Part shown: piece after piece, positions 47,720 to 55,539 of the stretch
Position numbering within the stretch: the first letter of the stretch is position 1
Layout: each line of letters begins with the position of its first letter
Assembly: GCF_007859325.1 (NCBI RefSeq)
Contig: NZ_VOHK01000001.1
Coordinates: forward strand, 682,001 to 746,000
Source: Luteimonas marina
Lineage (GTDB): Bacteria > Pseudomonadota > Gammaproteobacteria > Xanthomonadales > Xanthomonadaceae
Direction of reading: 5' to 3'
DNA: 64,000 bases
The notes under the pieces: generated by a model
The model's database searches: none
What the model was told of the DNA's origin: nothing
Seen by the model: only the letters and a program-made list of their open reading frames with translations
Position numbers and translations under genes: made by a program

Positions 47720-48367
47720 CTAGGGAAGCTCGCAGGCACTGGGCGCCGGGGTCGCGCCCCGAAGTTCCCGCCACGCCCCGCGCAGCACCCGGCTGGCGGA
47801 TCGCAGGAACATCAGCAGCAGGGCCGAGGCGATGACCAGGTCCGGCCAGCCCGTTCCGAACACCCACACCGCGAACGCCGCCAACAGGACCGCGAAGCCC
47901 TCGTAGATGTCGTTCCGGGAGCACTCCCAGGCCGAGGACAGGTTGATGTCGCCGTTCCGATGCGGGGTCAGCAGCCACAGGCAGAATGCATTGGCGGCCA
48001 GGTTCAACGCCCCTGCCAGCCCCATCGCCTCGAATACGGGCACGCCGGGGTTCTGGAGCCGCCAGACGATCTGGGCCGCGACCGCAATCGCTGCGCCCAG
48101 GATCAGCAGTCCCTTGAGGAAGGCGACTTTGGCCTTGGTCTGCAACGACGAGCCAACCACGGCCAGGCTCACCGCGTATGTGAGCGCATCGCCAAGGTTG
48201 TCCAGTCCGCCGGAAAGCAGTGACGAAGATCGGCTGAACCAGGCCGCGCCCATCATCATGACAAAGGTGGCGAGATTGATGGCCAGCACGATTTTCAAGG
48301 TGCGCCGCTGGGAATCCTCCATCGCCGCCACATCCACGACCTTTCCACAGCTGCTGCATTCAGACAT
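47720..48367 (-). CDS. CDF-type cation transporter with N-terminal Cys motif
   Basis: 215 residues. It starts MSECSSCGKVVDVAAMEDSQ with a CxxC, then membrane helices with LLSGGLDNLGDALTYAVSLA and the second motif SSAWECSRNDIYEGFAVLLA. The C-terminal cytosolic domain is absent. The start at 48367 has GGAG 6 nt upstream. A GTG one codon earlier is possible. It is the first gene of the minus-strand czc operon, about 120 nt after the predicted start of transcription, and is divergent from the MerR-type sensor. Confidence 0.82.
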   Translation of the reverse strand: MSECSSCGKVVDVAAMEDSQRRTLKIVLAINLATFVMMMGAAWFSRSSSLLSGGLDNLGDALTYAVSLAVVGSSLQTKAKVAFLKGLLILGAAIAVAAQIVWRLQNPGVPVFEAMGLAGALNLAANAFCLWLLTPHRNGDINLSSAWECSRNDIYEGFAVLLAAFAVWVFGTGWPDLVIASALLLMFLRSASRVLRGAWRELRGATPAPSACELP

Positions 48368-48494
48368 CACAAACTCCGTTGACGAATATCAGGACTTCAA
48401 TCGCGACCAGCTCAATCGCATGCGCCGGTCGCGCTCGGCAGCAGGTCCAGCCCATCGGCGAGCGGGCCGGCCTGATGGCAGTGAGCACCGGCAC

Positions 48495-48525
48495 AGGGTA
48501 AAGTCCGTAGCCGCTACAGAGTCAA
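48495..48525 (-). promoter_or_regulatory. MerR-type promoter of the czc operon
   Basis: The minus strand has a -35 TTGACT (48520-48525), a 19-bp spacer and a -10 TACCCT (48495-48500). A dyad ACTCTGTAG/CTACGGACT with two mismatches occupies the spacer, resembling CadR/PbrR/ZntR operators. It drives transcription towards the CDF gene at 48367. The regulator gene reads away from 48537. Confidence 0.8.
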
Positions 48526-48536
48526 GCGGGACGCAC

Positions 48537-48968
48537 ATGAAGATCAGTGAAGCCGCCGCCGCCAGCGGCTGCCACCTCGAAACCATCCGCTACTACGAGC
48601 GCGTGGGCCTCATCCCGTCGCCGAACCGGACTGGAAGCGGCTATCGCGCCTATACGCCGGTAGACGTGGAGCGCTTGCGGTTCGTCAGCCGCGGGCGCGA
48701 ACTGGGTTTCAGCCTGGAGGAGATCCGTAGCCTGCTGCGCCTGAACGACGATCCGAAGCTGTCGTGCGGCGACGTCGATGCGCTGGCGCGCGTGCACCTG
48801 GCCGACATCCACCAGCGGCTTGAAGCACTGACGCGCATGGCTGGCGAATTGGAGCGGGTGATCGTCCAGTGCGCCGGTGGCGAGCGCGGCGCGTGCGCCA
48901 TCCTGGAGGCATTGCGGTGTACGGGCGACGACTCCGCGTCGTGTGCGAGCCAGGAGGGCCGCCGATGA
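48537..48968 (+). CDS. MerR-family divalent-metal sensor (ZntR/CadR/PbrR type)
   Basis: 143 residues: MKISEAAAASGCHLETIRYY, ERVGLIPSPNRTGSGYRAYT, then SCGDVDALARVHLAD and QCAGGERGACAILEAL. Three cysteines with intervals of 35 and 8 residues give the divalent-metal pattern, with Cys where CueR has Ser. It is divergent from the czc operon and faces a matching operator, so it probably activates that operon in response to Zn/Cd/Co/Pb. Its stop overlaps the ATG of a tyrosine recombinase (ATGA 48965-48968), linking metal sensing to a transposition module. Confidence 0.88.
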   Translation: MKISEAAAASGCHLETIRYYERVGLIPSPNRTGSGYRAYTPVDVERLRFVSRGRELGFSLEEIRSLLRLNDDPKLSCGDVDALARVHLADIHQRLEALTRMAGELERVIVQCAGGERGACAILEALRCTGDDSASCASQEGRR

Positions 48969-49918
48969 CCTTGGACCGCTACCTGGAGGCCGCCACCCGC
49001 GAGAACACCCGGCGCAGCTATGCATCCGCGCTGCGACACTTCGAGGTCGAATGGGGCGGGCACTTGCCGGCCACATCAGACAGTGTGGCCCGCTATCTGG
49101 CCGATCACGCCACGCAATTGGCGAACACCACGCTTCGGCAACGCCTCGCCGCGTTGGCACATTGGCACCGCGAGCATGGATTCGTCGATCCGACCCGGGC
49201 GCCGCTGGTGCGCAGAGTGCTCAAGGGCATCCAGACCTTGCATCCTTCGATCGAGAATCAGGCCGAGCCACTGCAACTTGCCCGGCTGGCTCAGGTCGAC
49301 GATTGGCTCGCAACTGCGATCGAAGCGGCTCGGGAGCACGGCGACCGCGCAAATGAACTGCGCCATCTCCGCGACCGATCGCTGATCCTGCTGGGCTTCT
49401 GGCGCGGCTTCCGCGGCGATGAACTGATCCGCGTGCAGGTCGAACACCTGCGGCTGATTCCCGGCGAAGGCATGACCTGTTTCCTGCCGCGCAGCAAGGG
49501 GGATCGCCAGGCTCTGGGCACCACTTACAAGGTGCCGGCATTGTCGCAGCTGTGCCCAGTGACAGCGACTTGCAGCTGGGTGGACGCAGTCGGGTTGACG
49601 CAGGGCCCTGTGTTCCGTGGGATCGACCGCTGGGGCCGGGTGAACGCGACGCCACTGCATCCGAACAGTCTGATCCCGTTGCTGCGCCGCCTGCTCATCG
49701 CCGCCGGGCTCCCGAATGCCGGGGACTACAGCAGCCACTCGTTGCGACGCGGCTTCGCTGGCTGGGCCAACGCGAACGGTTGGGACGTAAAGGCGTTGAT
49801 GGAATACGTCGGCTGGCGTGACATGCACTCGGCCATGCGCTATCTCGATGGCGGAGATCCATTTGCACGACAGCGGATCGAAGTCGGTCTGCAATCGCCG
49901 GCACTTCCACCCCCATGA
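48965..49918 (+). CDS. Tyrosine recombinase of the Tn3-type module
   Basis: 317 residues. The N-terminal SAM-like domain (LDRYLEAATRENTRRSYASA) precedes the catalytic domain, with conserved Arg (LGFWRGFRGDELIRVQVEHL), HSLRRGFAGWA (H-x-x-R) and the C-terminal MEYVGWRDMHSAMRYLDG, where Tyr is the nucleophile. It probably resolves cointegrates for the adjacent tnpA, like TnpI in Tn4430-type elements, although sequence-level membership is not shown. It overlaps the MerR gene by 4 bp and precedes tnpA by 16 bp. Confidence 0.87.
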   Translation: MTLDRYLEAATRENTRRSYASALRHFEVEWGGHLPATSDSVARYLADHATQLANTTLRQRLAALAHWHREHGFVDPTRAPLVRRVLKGIQTLHPSIENQAEPLQLARLAQVDDWLATAIEAAREHGDRANELRHLRDRSLILLGFWRGFRGDELIRVQVEHLRLIPGEGMTCFLPRSKGDRQALGTTYKVPALSQLCPVTATCSWVDAVGLTQGPVFRGIDRWGRVNATPLHPNSLIPLLRRLLIAAGLPNAGDYSSHSLRRGFAGWANANGWDVKALMEYVGWRDMHSAMRYLDGGDPFARQRIEVGLQSPALPPP

Positions 49919-49934
49919 CCGACTGAGAACCCGC

Positions 49935-52895
49935 ATGGCGTCGATCGAACGGACCGCATACCCGCAATTCAAGCGTAATCCCGTCGTCCGGGAATTGGTC
50001 GCAGCCTATACGCCGACCGACGCCGAACTGGCCTTCATCATCGAAAGTGCCCGGCAGCCCGGCCATCGGTTGACCTTGGCCCTCCTGCTCAAATCCTTCC
50101 AGCGACTGGGCTACTTCCCGGCAATTGATGACGTGCCCGCCGCGGTCGTCCGGCACCTCCGCAATGCTCTGCGATACCGAGTCCAGATCAAGCCGGCCAA
50201 CATCGCGCCAAACAAACGCTACCGCTATTTCCAGCGTATCCGGACCTATCTGCAGGTCCGAGCCTATGCCAACGGTGGCCTCGACGTGGCGGCCCGCGCC
50301 ATCCATGAAGCCGCGGCCGTCATGGACAACCCGGCCGACCTGATCAATGTGGCGATCGAACAGCTTGTCCGCGACCGCATCGAGCTGCCCGCGTTCTCAG
50401 CTCTGGACCGCTTGGCTCGCCGGATTCGTACCTTGGTCAATGGCCGTTACTTTGCCCTCATTGATGCGCGCCTGACGGCGGAGGAAAAGCAACGGCTGGA
50501 AGATCTGCTGGTCGTCACCGATGCCCGCATCAAGAGCCCACTGCAGGCCATCAAGCGCTTGCCCAAGCGTTCCTCGCTCCAGCATTTCCAGGAACTGATC
50601 GACCACATCGCACAATTGGGTGAACTGGTGGGCGATGAGCAGCATTTGGCAGATATCCCCGAACTCAAGCGCAAGCACTTCGCCGCCGAAGCCCGAGCCT
50701 TGGATGCCGCCGAGCTGCGCGATTTCGGACCGACAAAACGACACGCGCTATTGCTGTGTCTGATCCATCGTGCCCGGGTCCAAACCCGCGACGACCTGGC
50801 TGAGATGTTCATCAAACGCATGGGAAACATCCACAACCGCGGCAAGGAGGAGCTGGAACGGCTGCGTGCACGCTACCGCGAGAAGACCGAGGCCATCGTC
50901 GCCACAATGTCGGATGTGATCCAGGTGCTTGATCGTCACCCGGGCGACACCGACGCGGGACGGGAAATCCGGCGCTTGGTCAGCACACGCGGGGGCGTCC
51001 AGACCCTACAGGCCGATTGCGATGCCATCGCCGCCCATAGCGGCGACAACCATCTGCCGCTGCTGTGGCCGTTCTACAAGAGCCACCGCGCCACCATCCT
51101 GCGCATGGTGCGCATGCTGGACCTGGAATCCACCACCGAAGACCGTTCGTTGATGGGTGCAATCGAGATGATCCTGTCGCAGGAGCGCGCTCGCGGCGAC
51201 TGGCTCGACAAGCCGATTGATCTGACGTTCACGACCCAGCTTTGGCGAAAGACCATCACTCATCGCACCGAACAGGGCGAGGAGCGCATCCACCGTCGGC
51301 TGTTCGAAGTGTGCGTGTTCTCCTCACTGGCCAACGAACTGAAGTCCGGTGACGTGGCCGTGCGCGGCTCGGAAACCTACGCCGACTATCGCCAGCAGTT
51401 GCTGCCTTGGGAGCAGTGCGAGCCGCTGCTGGATGACTACTGTCGCCAAGTGGGCTTGCCGGCCTCCGCGGTTGGATTCGTCAATGCGCTGCAGAGCAAG
51501 CTGATGCAGGTCGCGGACCTGACCGACCAGGGTTACCTGGAGAATGGCCAGGTGATCGTCGGTGACGACGGGTTGCCGGTACTCAAGCGCCATAAGGCCA
51601 AGGACATGAGTAGCGGCGCCCGCGCTCTGGAAAGCGCGATCCTCGACCGCCTGCGCGAGCGCAGCGTCATCGAGATCCTGTGCGACGTAGCCCACTGGAC
51701 CGGCTGGCCGCGGCATTTTGGACCGCTCTCGGGGTCCGACACCAAAATCGATCAGCCCACCGAGCGCTACGTGCTGACGGCGTTCACTTATGGCTGCAAC
51801 CTCGGCCCGGCCCAAGCTGCACGGCACCTGCGTGGCGCCGCTTCGGCACACATGCTGTCGTTCGTCAATCGCCGTCACGTGGACGCGAACAAGCTGGCTG
51901 CTGCCTGTCGCGACATCATTAACAGCTATGCCGGCCTGCAGCTCCCCAAATTCTGGGGTGATGGCAAGCGCGCCGCAGCCGATGGCACCAAGTACGACCT
52001 CTACGACCAGAACCTGCTGGCCTCGTATCACATCCGCTACGGTGGCTATGGCGGCATTGCCTATCACCACGTGTCCGACACCTACGTGGCGCTGTTCAGC
52101 CATTTCATCCCGTGCGGCGTCTGGGAAGCGGTGTACATCATCGACGGGCTGCTGAAAAACACCTCCGAAATCCAACCCGACACTGTCCACGCCGATACCC
52201 AGGGTCAATCGTTGCCGGTATTCGGTCTGTCGCATTTGCTGGGGATCCAGCTGATGCCGCGCATCCGCAACTGGCGCGACTACCGGTTCTTCCGTCCGGA
52301 GGAAGACAGCCGCTACGAGCACATCGACGCGCTGTTCCGGGAAGACGTGAACTGGGACCTGATCGAGACCCATTGGAAGGATCTGATGCAGGTGGTGCTG
52401 TCGATCAAGTCCGGCAAGATTGCCGCCTCGACACTATTGCGCAAGCTAGGCAACTACAGTCGCAAGAACCGGCTGTACCAGGCCTTCCGGGCACTCGGTG
52501 CCGCAGTGCGCACGTTGTTCTTGCTGCAGTACATTTCCGACCGTGAACTGCGCGAGCAGATCACGGCCTCGACCAACAAGGTCGAAGCCTATAACGGGTT
52601 CTCCAAGTATTTCTTCTTCGGCGGAGAGGGCGTGATCGCCGACAATGATCCGCTCGAACAGGAGAAGGCGATCAAGTACAACGATCTGGTTGCCAACGCC
52701 GTCATCTTCCATAACGTGGTCGAACAGACCCGCATCATCAAGACGCTTATGCGAGCAGGCTGGAAGATCACCCAGGAGGACGTGGCCGCACTCAGTCCCT
52801 ACGTGACCAGCCACGTGAAGCGCTTCGGCGATTATCTGATTGACGTGGACGAGCTTCCGGAACCGTACGAAATCGAGTTGGCCCTGACGGCGTAG
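49935..52895 (+). CDS. tnpA: Tn3-family transposase TnpA
   Basis: 986 residues, the full length for Tn3-family DDE transposases. It starts MASIERTAYPQFKRNPVVRE. The C-terminal part holds conserved Tn3 blocks: RYVLTAFTYGCNLGPAQAAR, AAADGTKYDLYDQNLLASYH (catalytic Asp region), VSDTYVALFSHFIPCGVWEA, VHADTQGQSLPVFGLSHLLG, and NKVEAYNGFSKYFFFGGEGV (catalytic Glu region). No internal stop. Start chosen 16 bp after the recombinase stop. Confidence 0.95.
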   Translation: MASIERTAYPQFKRNPVVRELVAAYTPTDAELAFIIESARQPGHRLTLALLLKSFQRLGYFPAIDDVPAAVVRHLRNALRYRVQIKPANIAPNKRYRYFQRIRTYLQVRAYANGGLDVAARAIHEAAAVMDNPADLINVAIEQLVRDRIELPAFSALDRLARRIRTLVNGRYFALIDARLTAEEKQRLEDLLVVTDARIKSPLQAIKRLPKRSSLQHFQELIDHIAQLGELVGDEQHLADIPELKRKHFAAEARALDAAELRDFGPTKRHALLLCLIHRARVQTRDDLAEMFIKRMGNIHNRGKEELERLRARYREKTEAIVATMSDVIQVLDRHPGDTDAGREIRRLVSTRGGVQTLQADCDAIAAHSGDNHLPLLWPFYKSHRATILRMVRMLDLESTTEDRSLMGAIEMILSQERARGDWLDKPIDLTFTTQLWRKTITHRTEQGEERIHRRLFEVCVFSSLANELKSGDVAVRGSETYADYRQQLLPWEQCEPLLDDYCRQVGLPASAVGFVNALQSKLMQVADLTDQGYLENGQVIVGDDGLPVLKRHKAKDMSSGARALESAILDRLRERSVIEILCDVAHWTGWPRHFGPLSGSDTKIDQPTERYVLTAFTYGCNLGPAQAARHLRGAASAHMLSFVNRRHVDANKLAAACRDIINSYAGLQLPKFWGDGKRAAADGTKYDLYDQNLLASYHIRYGGYGGIAYHHVSDTYVALFSHFIPCGVWEAVYIIDGLLKNTSEIQPDTVHADTQGQSLPVFGLSHLLGIQLMPRIRNWRDYRFFRPEEDSRYEHIDALFREDVNWDLIETHWKDLMQVVLSIKSGKIAASTLLRKLGNYSRKNRLYQAFRALGAAVRTLFLLQYISDRELREQITASTNKVEAYNGFSKYFFFGGEGVIADNDPLEQEKAIKYNDLVANAVIFHNVVEQTRIIKTLMRAGWKITQEDVAALSPYVTSHVKRFGDYLIDVDELPEPYEIELALTA

Positions 52896-52901
52896 CGTGG
52901 A

Positions 52902-53099
52902 TCAGCCTGTACTGCCGCAGCAGAAGCTGTGTTGCTGGATGGGCGGGCACGGCACCGTGCCGTATGAGCAGAATACGCAGCAGTCGCCTGCTTTGGGGCG
53001 CAGGAGCGCATGGCAAGCGGAGCACTCATAGAAGAACTGGCACGCCGTGGTGGGCATGGTTTCGGTTACCTGATGCCCGCATGCCGGACACGTAAGCAT
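52902..53099 (-). CDS. Small Cys-rich protein of mer-type modules
   Basis: About 65 residues: MLTCPACGHQVTETMPTTAC, CSACHALLRPKAGDCCVFCS, then YGTVPCPPIQ. Several CxxC pairs and a GDCCVFCSYG motif mark a small zinc-ribbon-like family commonly seen next to merT/merP genes in mobile elements. Function unknown. An upstream ATG at 53123 would overlap merP by 8 bp. The ATG at 53099 matches the usual start of the family. It is the last gene of the merT-merP operon. Confidence 0.8.
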   Translation of the reverse strand: MLTCPACGHQVTETMPTTACQFFYECSACHALLRPKAGDCCVFCSYGTVPCPPIQQHSFCCGSTG

Positions 53100-53115
53100 G
53101 CTCTGCAACTGCACC

Positions 53116-53409
53116 TCAATCACCGTTCGTACCCACCTTGACGGAGGCAGGAAAGCCGGCCTCGGTGATGGCCTTCGCGATGGCGGCCGCGTTGGTGCGC
53201 TCGGTATCGAATGCCACCGTCACGATGGCGGCTCGTGTGTCGATACGCTTCGTTGTGATGCCCGGTACCTTGTCCAATGCTTTCTCGATCGTGATGCTGC
53301 ACGTCGGACAGGTCACGTTTTCCACCTGCAGGACGACTTGCTTGGGAGTAGCCGCCCAAGTCAGGCCCATCCAAGCCGTGAGCACCGAGCTGAGAAGGAT
53401 CTTGCGCAT
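53116..53409 (-). CDS. merP: MerP-like periplasmic mercury-binding protein
   Basis: 97 residues. A signal peptide (LLSSVLTAWMGLTWAATPKQ) is followed by an HMA domain with VENVTCPTCSITIEKALDKV (CPTC metal site). The fold ends ITEAGFPASVKVG. MerP binds Hg(II) in the periplasm and hands it to MerT. It is 9 bp downstream of merT and in one operon with it. This copy differs from the second merP at 62323. Confidence 0.88.
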   Translation of the reverse strand: MRKILLSSVLTAWMGLTWAATPKQVVLQVENVTCPTCSITIEKALDKVPGITTKRIDTRAAIVTVAFDTERTNAAAIAKAITEAGFPASVKVGTNGD

Positions 53410-53418
53410 GTGGGACTC

Positions 53419-53775
53419 CTACAGAAGCCAGCCGATGTAGTAAGGGAAGAGCAGCAACAGAGCGATCAGGCCGGCGGCGAACCACAGCCAGCGCCGCCGA
53501 CGTCGTAACAACGCGGGTTCGACGCAGATGCCGTCGGTGCGGCAGCGAGCGGCTGGGCCGTAGAGCATCCAGAACGCCCAGCCCAAGCACACCAACGTGG
53601 CCGCACTGAACCACGGGCGCCACGCGTCCAGGGCGGTGAGATTGGATATCCAGGCACCGCTGATGCCCATCAGGACCAGTACCAAGGGCACGACGCAGCA
53701 TACTGACGCGCCAATGGCAGCAGCGGTGGCGCCCAAGAGGGCAGGCAATGAGGACTGTGCGGGACGTTGGGCCAT
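53419..53775 (-). CDS. merT: MerT mercury importer
   Basis: 118 residues with three helices. LLGATAAAIGASVCCVVPLV carries the membrane CC pair. The cytoplasmic loop has CRTDGICVEP. The last helix is WFAAGLIALLLLFPYYIGWL. It imports Hg(II) from MerP to a reductase. The start at 53775 lies right after the -10 of the divergent mer promoter, so the transcript has almost no leader. A reductase gene is not present in this copy. The only merA in the window is at 62612. Confidence 0.9.
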   Translation of the reverse strand: MAQRPAQSSLPALLGATAAAIGASVCCVVPLVLVLMGISGAWISNLTALDAWRPWFSAATLVCLGWAFWMLYGPAARCRTDGICVEPALLRRRRRWLWFAAGLIALLLLFPYYIGWLL

Positions 53776-53782
53776 ACCCACA

Positions 53783-53813
53783 TGGTAATCTCCGTACCTA
53801 AGTACGGAGTCAA
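53783..53813 (-). promoter_or_regulatory. mer operator/promoter of merT (first mer set)
   Basis: The minus strand has a -35 TTGACT (53808-53813), a 19-bp spacer and a -10 TTACCA (53783-53788). CTCCGTAC (53790-53797) and GTACGGAG (53802-53809) form a perfect 8-bp dyad, the classical MerR site. The -10 ends 8 bp before the merT ATG, implying a leaderless merT mRNA. Confidence 0.88.
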
Positions 53814-53817
53814 GTTG

Positions 53818-54249
53818 ATGGCTGCCAGTGCAATGACGATCAGCCGGCTGGCTGCGACCGCCGGTGTGCATGTGGAGACGGTCCGTTACTACCAGCGGCG
53901 AGGATTACTGTCGGAGCCTGAGCGCCCGATGGGCAGCGTGCGTCGCTACGGACCCGACGATGTCGGCCGGCTTCAGTTCATCCGCCGAGCACAGGCAATG
54001 GGGTTCAGTCTCGACGAGATCGTGGGGTTGCTGGAGGTCAGAGGCCAGCGCGCCTGCGAGGAGACACGTCAGCTGACCGAACGGAAATTGGCCGAGGTGC
54101 GGCGGCGGCTCGGTGAGCTACGACAATTGGAAGCCGATCTTGAGCACTTGGTGGATGAATGTCGTCACGTGGTGACCGGCGCACCTTGCCCGACGCTCGA
54201 TCTGCTGGCGCAACCGGCAGAGAAGAAAAAAAGGGTATCCGGATTTTAG
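53818..54249 (+). CDS. merR: MerR, Hg(II)-responsive regulator
   Basis: 143 residues: MTISRLAATAGVHVETVRYY, QRRGLLSEPERPMGSVRRYG, then the Cys triad in ACEETRQL, DECRHVV and GAPCPTL. The intervals of 35 and 9 residues equal those of Cys82/117/126 in Tn501 MerR, supporting Hg(II) specificity. It is divergent from merT, with a shared operator. The start at 53818 has GGAG 8 nt upstream. The C-terminal AEKKKRVSGF is unusual for MerR. Confidence 0.92.
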   Translation: MAASAMTISRLAATAGVHVETVRYYQRRGLLSEPERPMGSVRRYGPDDVGRLQFIRRAQAMGFSLDEIVGLLEVRGQRACEETRQLTERKLAEVRRRLGELRQLEADLEHLVDECRHVVTGAPCPTLDLLAQPAEKKKRVSGF

Positions 54250-54267
54250 TGTGGGAAGACCGCACTA
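54247..54267 (+). terminator. Probable intrinsic terminator of the first merR
   Basis: TAGTGTGG (54247-54254) pairs with CCGCACTA (54260-54267), with one G-U pair, around a 5-nt loop. It begins at the merR stop codon and is followed by a pyrimidine-rich stretch (CCCTTCTTGTCT). Confidence 0.55.
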
Positions 54268-54412
54268 GCCCTTCTTGTCTGACAGCTCTCGTTCGGTAGG
54301 TTTCTGGTATCGCAAGGCTTACGCGCTTTTAGCCTTCAGTGTGGGCTTTGTCTGGCGCATGTCGGTGCAAGGAAACAATCAGTGGCAGGTCACCTTGCCC
54401 CCGGCTCGAACT

Positions 54413-54450
54413 GGGGTTTGAGGCGCAGTGGAACGGAAAACCGGGTTAAG
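54413..54450 (+). repeat. 38-bp Tn3-family-like terminal inverted repeat
   Basis: Begins GGGGTTTGAGG, contains ACGGAAAA and ends GGGTTAAG, exactly 38 bp. It matches the general layout of Tn21/Tn501-type ends (GGGG...GGAAAA...TAAG) and stops 8 bp before the merR gene, as in Tn501-type mer transposons. The partner end was not found and may lie beyond the window. Confidence 0.6.
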
Positions 54451-54458
54451 CCACGCGC

Positions 54459-54866
54459 CTAGCTCCCGTGCAGAGAATCGATCAGCGGGCACGACACAGT
54501 GCCTCGCTGCGCATGGCACTCGTTGACCAACCGTGACAGCACCGCTTCGATTCGCGTCAGGTCCGCCATCTTGGTGCGCACGTCGGTGAGCTGGAGCGCA
54601 GCCAGCTCGGCGGCTTCGCTGCAGTGAGTGCCGTCCTCAAGCTGTAGGAGTTGGCCGACTTCGTCCAGGTTGAACCCCAGCCGCTGGGCGGATTTCACGA
54701 AACGCACCCGCGCCACGTCCGCCGATCCGTAGCGGCGAATACTGCCGACGGGCCGACCTGGTTCTGGCAATAACCCCTTGCGCTGATAGAACCGGATGGT
54801 CTCCACGTTGACCCCAGCGGCCTTGGCGAAAGCCCCGATGGTCAGTGTTTGCGGATCGTTCACCAT
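54459..54866 (-). CDS. merR: MerR, Hg(II)-responsive regulator (second copy)
   Basis: 135 residues: [40 protein letters not shown], then [18 protein letters not shown] and [11 protein letters not shown]. The Cys intervals are 35 and 9, as in Tn501 MerR. It is divergent from merT at 54941 with a canonical mer operator between. The N terminus [13 protein letters not shown] is reached without an alternative start. Confidence 0.95.
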   Translation of the reverse strand: MVNDPQTLTIGAFAKAAGVNVETIRFYQRKGLLPEPGRPVGSIRRYGSADVARVRFVKSAQRLGFNLDEVGQLLQLEDGTHCSEAAELAALQLTDVRTKMADLTRIEAVLSRLVNECHAQRGTVSCPLIDSLHGS

Positions 54867-54871
54867 CGCGC

Positions 54872-54902
54872 TTGACTCCGTACTTGACTACGGAAGTAAC
54901 CT
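54872..54902 (+). promoter_or_regulatory. mer operator/promoter of the second mer operon
   Basis: A -35 TTGACT (54872-54877), a 19-bp spacer CCGTACTTGACTACGGAAG and a -10 TAACCT (54897-54902). The dyad CCGTAC/CTACGG lies between. It is nearly the Tn21/Tn501 mer promoter. The expected leader to the merT ATG is about 32 nt with a GGAAGGAG ribosome site. Confidence 0.92.
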
Positions 54903-54940
54903 TAGCGCATCACGCAACGTCTCGGAAGGAGATCCCTCAC

Positions 54941-55204
54941 ATGGCAGACCCCAGCAACGGCCGCGGTGCACTGGCCGCCGGTGGCCTCGCCGCCATCCTC
55001 GCCTCGACCTGCTGCCTCGGTCCGCTGGTGCTGATCACGCTGGGTTTCTCCGGCGCCTGGATCGGCAACTTGACCGCGCTGGAACCGTACCGGCCGATCT
55101 TCATTGGCGTGGCGCTCGTGGCGCTGTTCTTCGCGTGGCGTCGCATCTTCCGGCCGGCTCGCGCCTGCGCGCCGGACGACGCATGCGCCGTGCCCCAGGT
55201 GTAA
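54941..55204 (+). pseudogene. merT: merT 5' part, truncated by Tn7-like insertion
   Basis: 87 codons: MADPSNGRGALAAGGLAAIL, ASTCCLGPLVL (membrane CC pair), second helix, and CAPDDACAVPQV (cytoplasmic Cys pair). The reading frame meets TAA inside the first bases of the transposon (from 55200), so the third helix is lost. The missing part lies at 62219-62322. Whether the truncated form still transports Hg is doubtful. The intact merT at 53419 could compensate. Confidence 0.93.
55195..55199 (+). repeat. Target-site duplication CCAGG (left copy)
   Basis: CCAGG at 55195-55199 directly precedes the element's TGT end. The identical CCAGG at 62214-62218 directly follows its ACA end. Five-base duplications are characteristic of Tn7-like transposition. 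Both copies lie in the merT codons for Pro-Gln-Val. Confidence 0.95.
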
Positions 55205-55270
55205 AAACGCAGAAGTGGATGTCCCGCCGCAACACTGGGCGTCCCTGAGTTTGCTCAGTTGTGATGTCCC
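55200..55270 (+). repeat. Left-end TnsB-type binding repeats
   Basis: Three related units read inwards: CAGAAGTGGATGTCCC (55210-55225), CAACACTGGGCGTCCC (55230-55245) and CAGTTGTGATGTCCC (55256-55270). GTCCCGCCGCAAC at 55221-55233 recurs exactly at 55341-55353, a possible fourth site. They share the core CAG...GATGTCCC with the right end, as expected for transposase-binding arrays. Confidence 0.82.
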
Positions 55271-55539
55271 CGCTATCGCGATGGGCAGCAAGAAGGCGAG
55301 CGGTGCGCTCCTCAGGGTCTGTGAAGGGCGCACACTAGGGGTCCCGCCGCAACGCCTCCGGACCGAGTGGTCCCGTCTGAAGCCTACGAGGCGGCGACTG
55401 AAATCCTGCGGACCGCCGCCAAGCCATTCGCGCTGGCGCATGTGTTGGCTCTCTCTCCTCCATTACACCGTGTGGCCGTAAAGGCGTAGGCGTCGGACCG
55501 GTGTGGCCGGGCGGTCGGGTGTTGTGGTAGTTGGACTGC

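Noticed and set aside
53818..54249. Zn/Cd sensor as an identity for the first MerR next to tnpA
   Set aside because: Its Cys spacing (35 and 9) and the CTCCGTAC/GTACGGAG operator fit Hg-type MerR better than ZntR/CadR.
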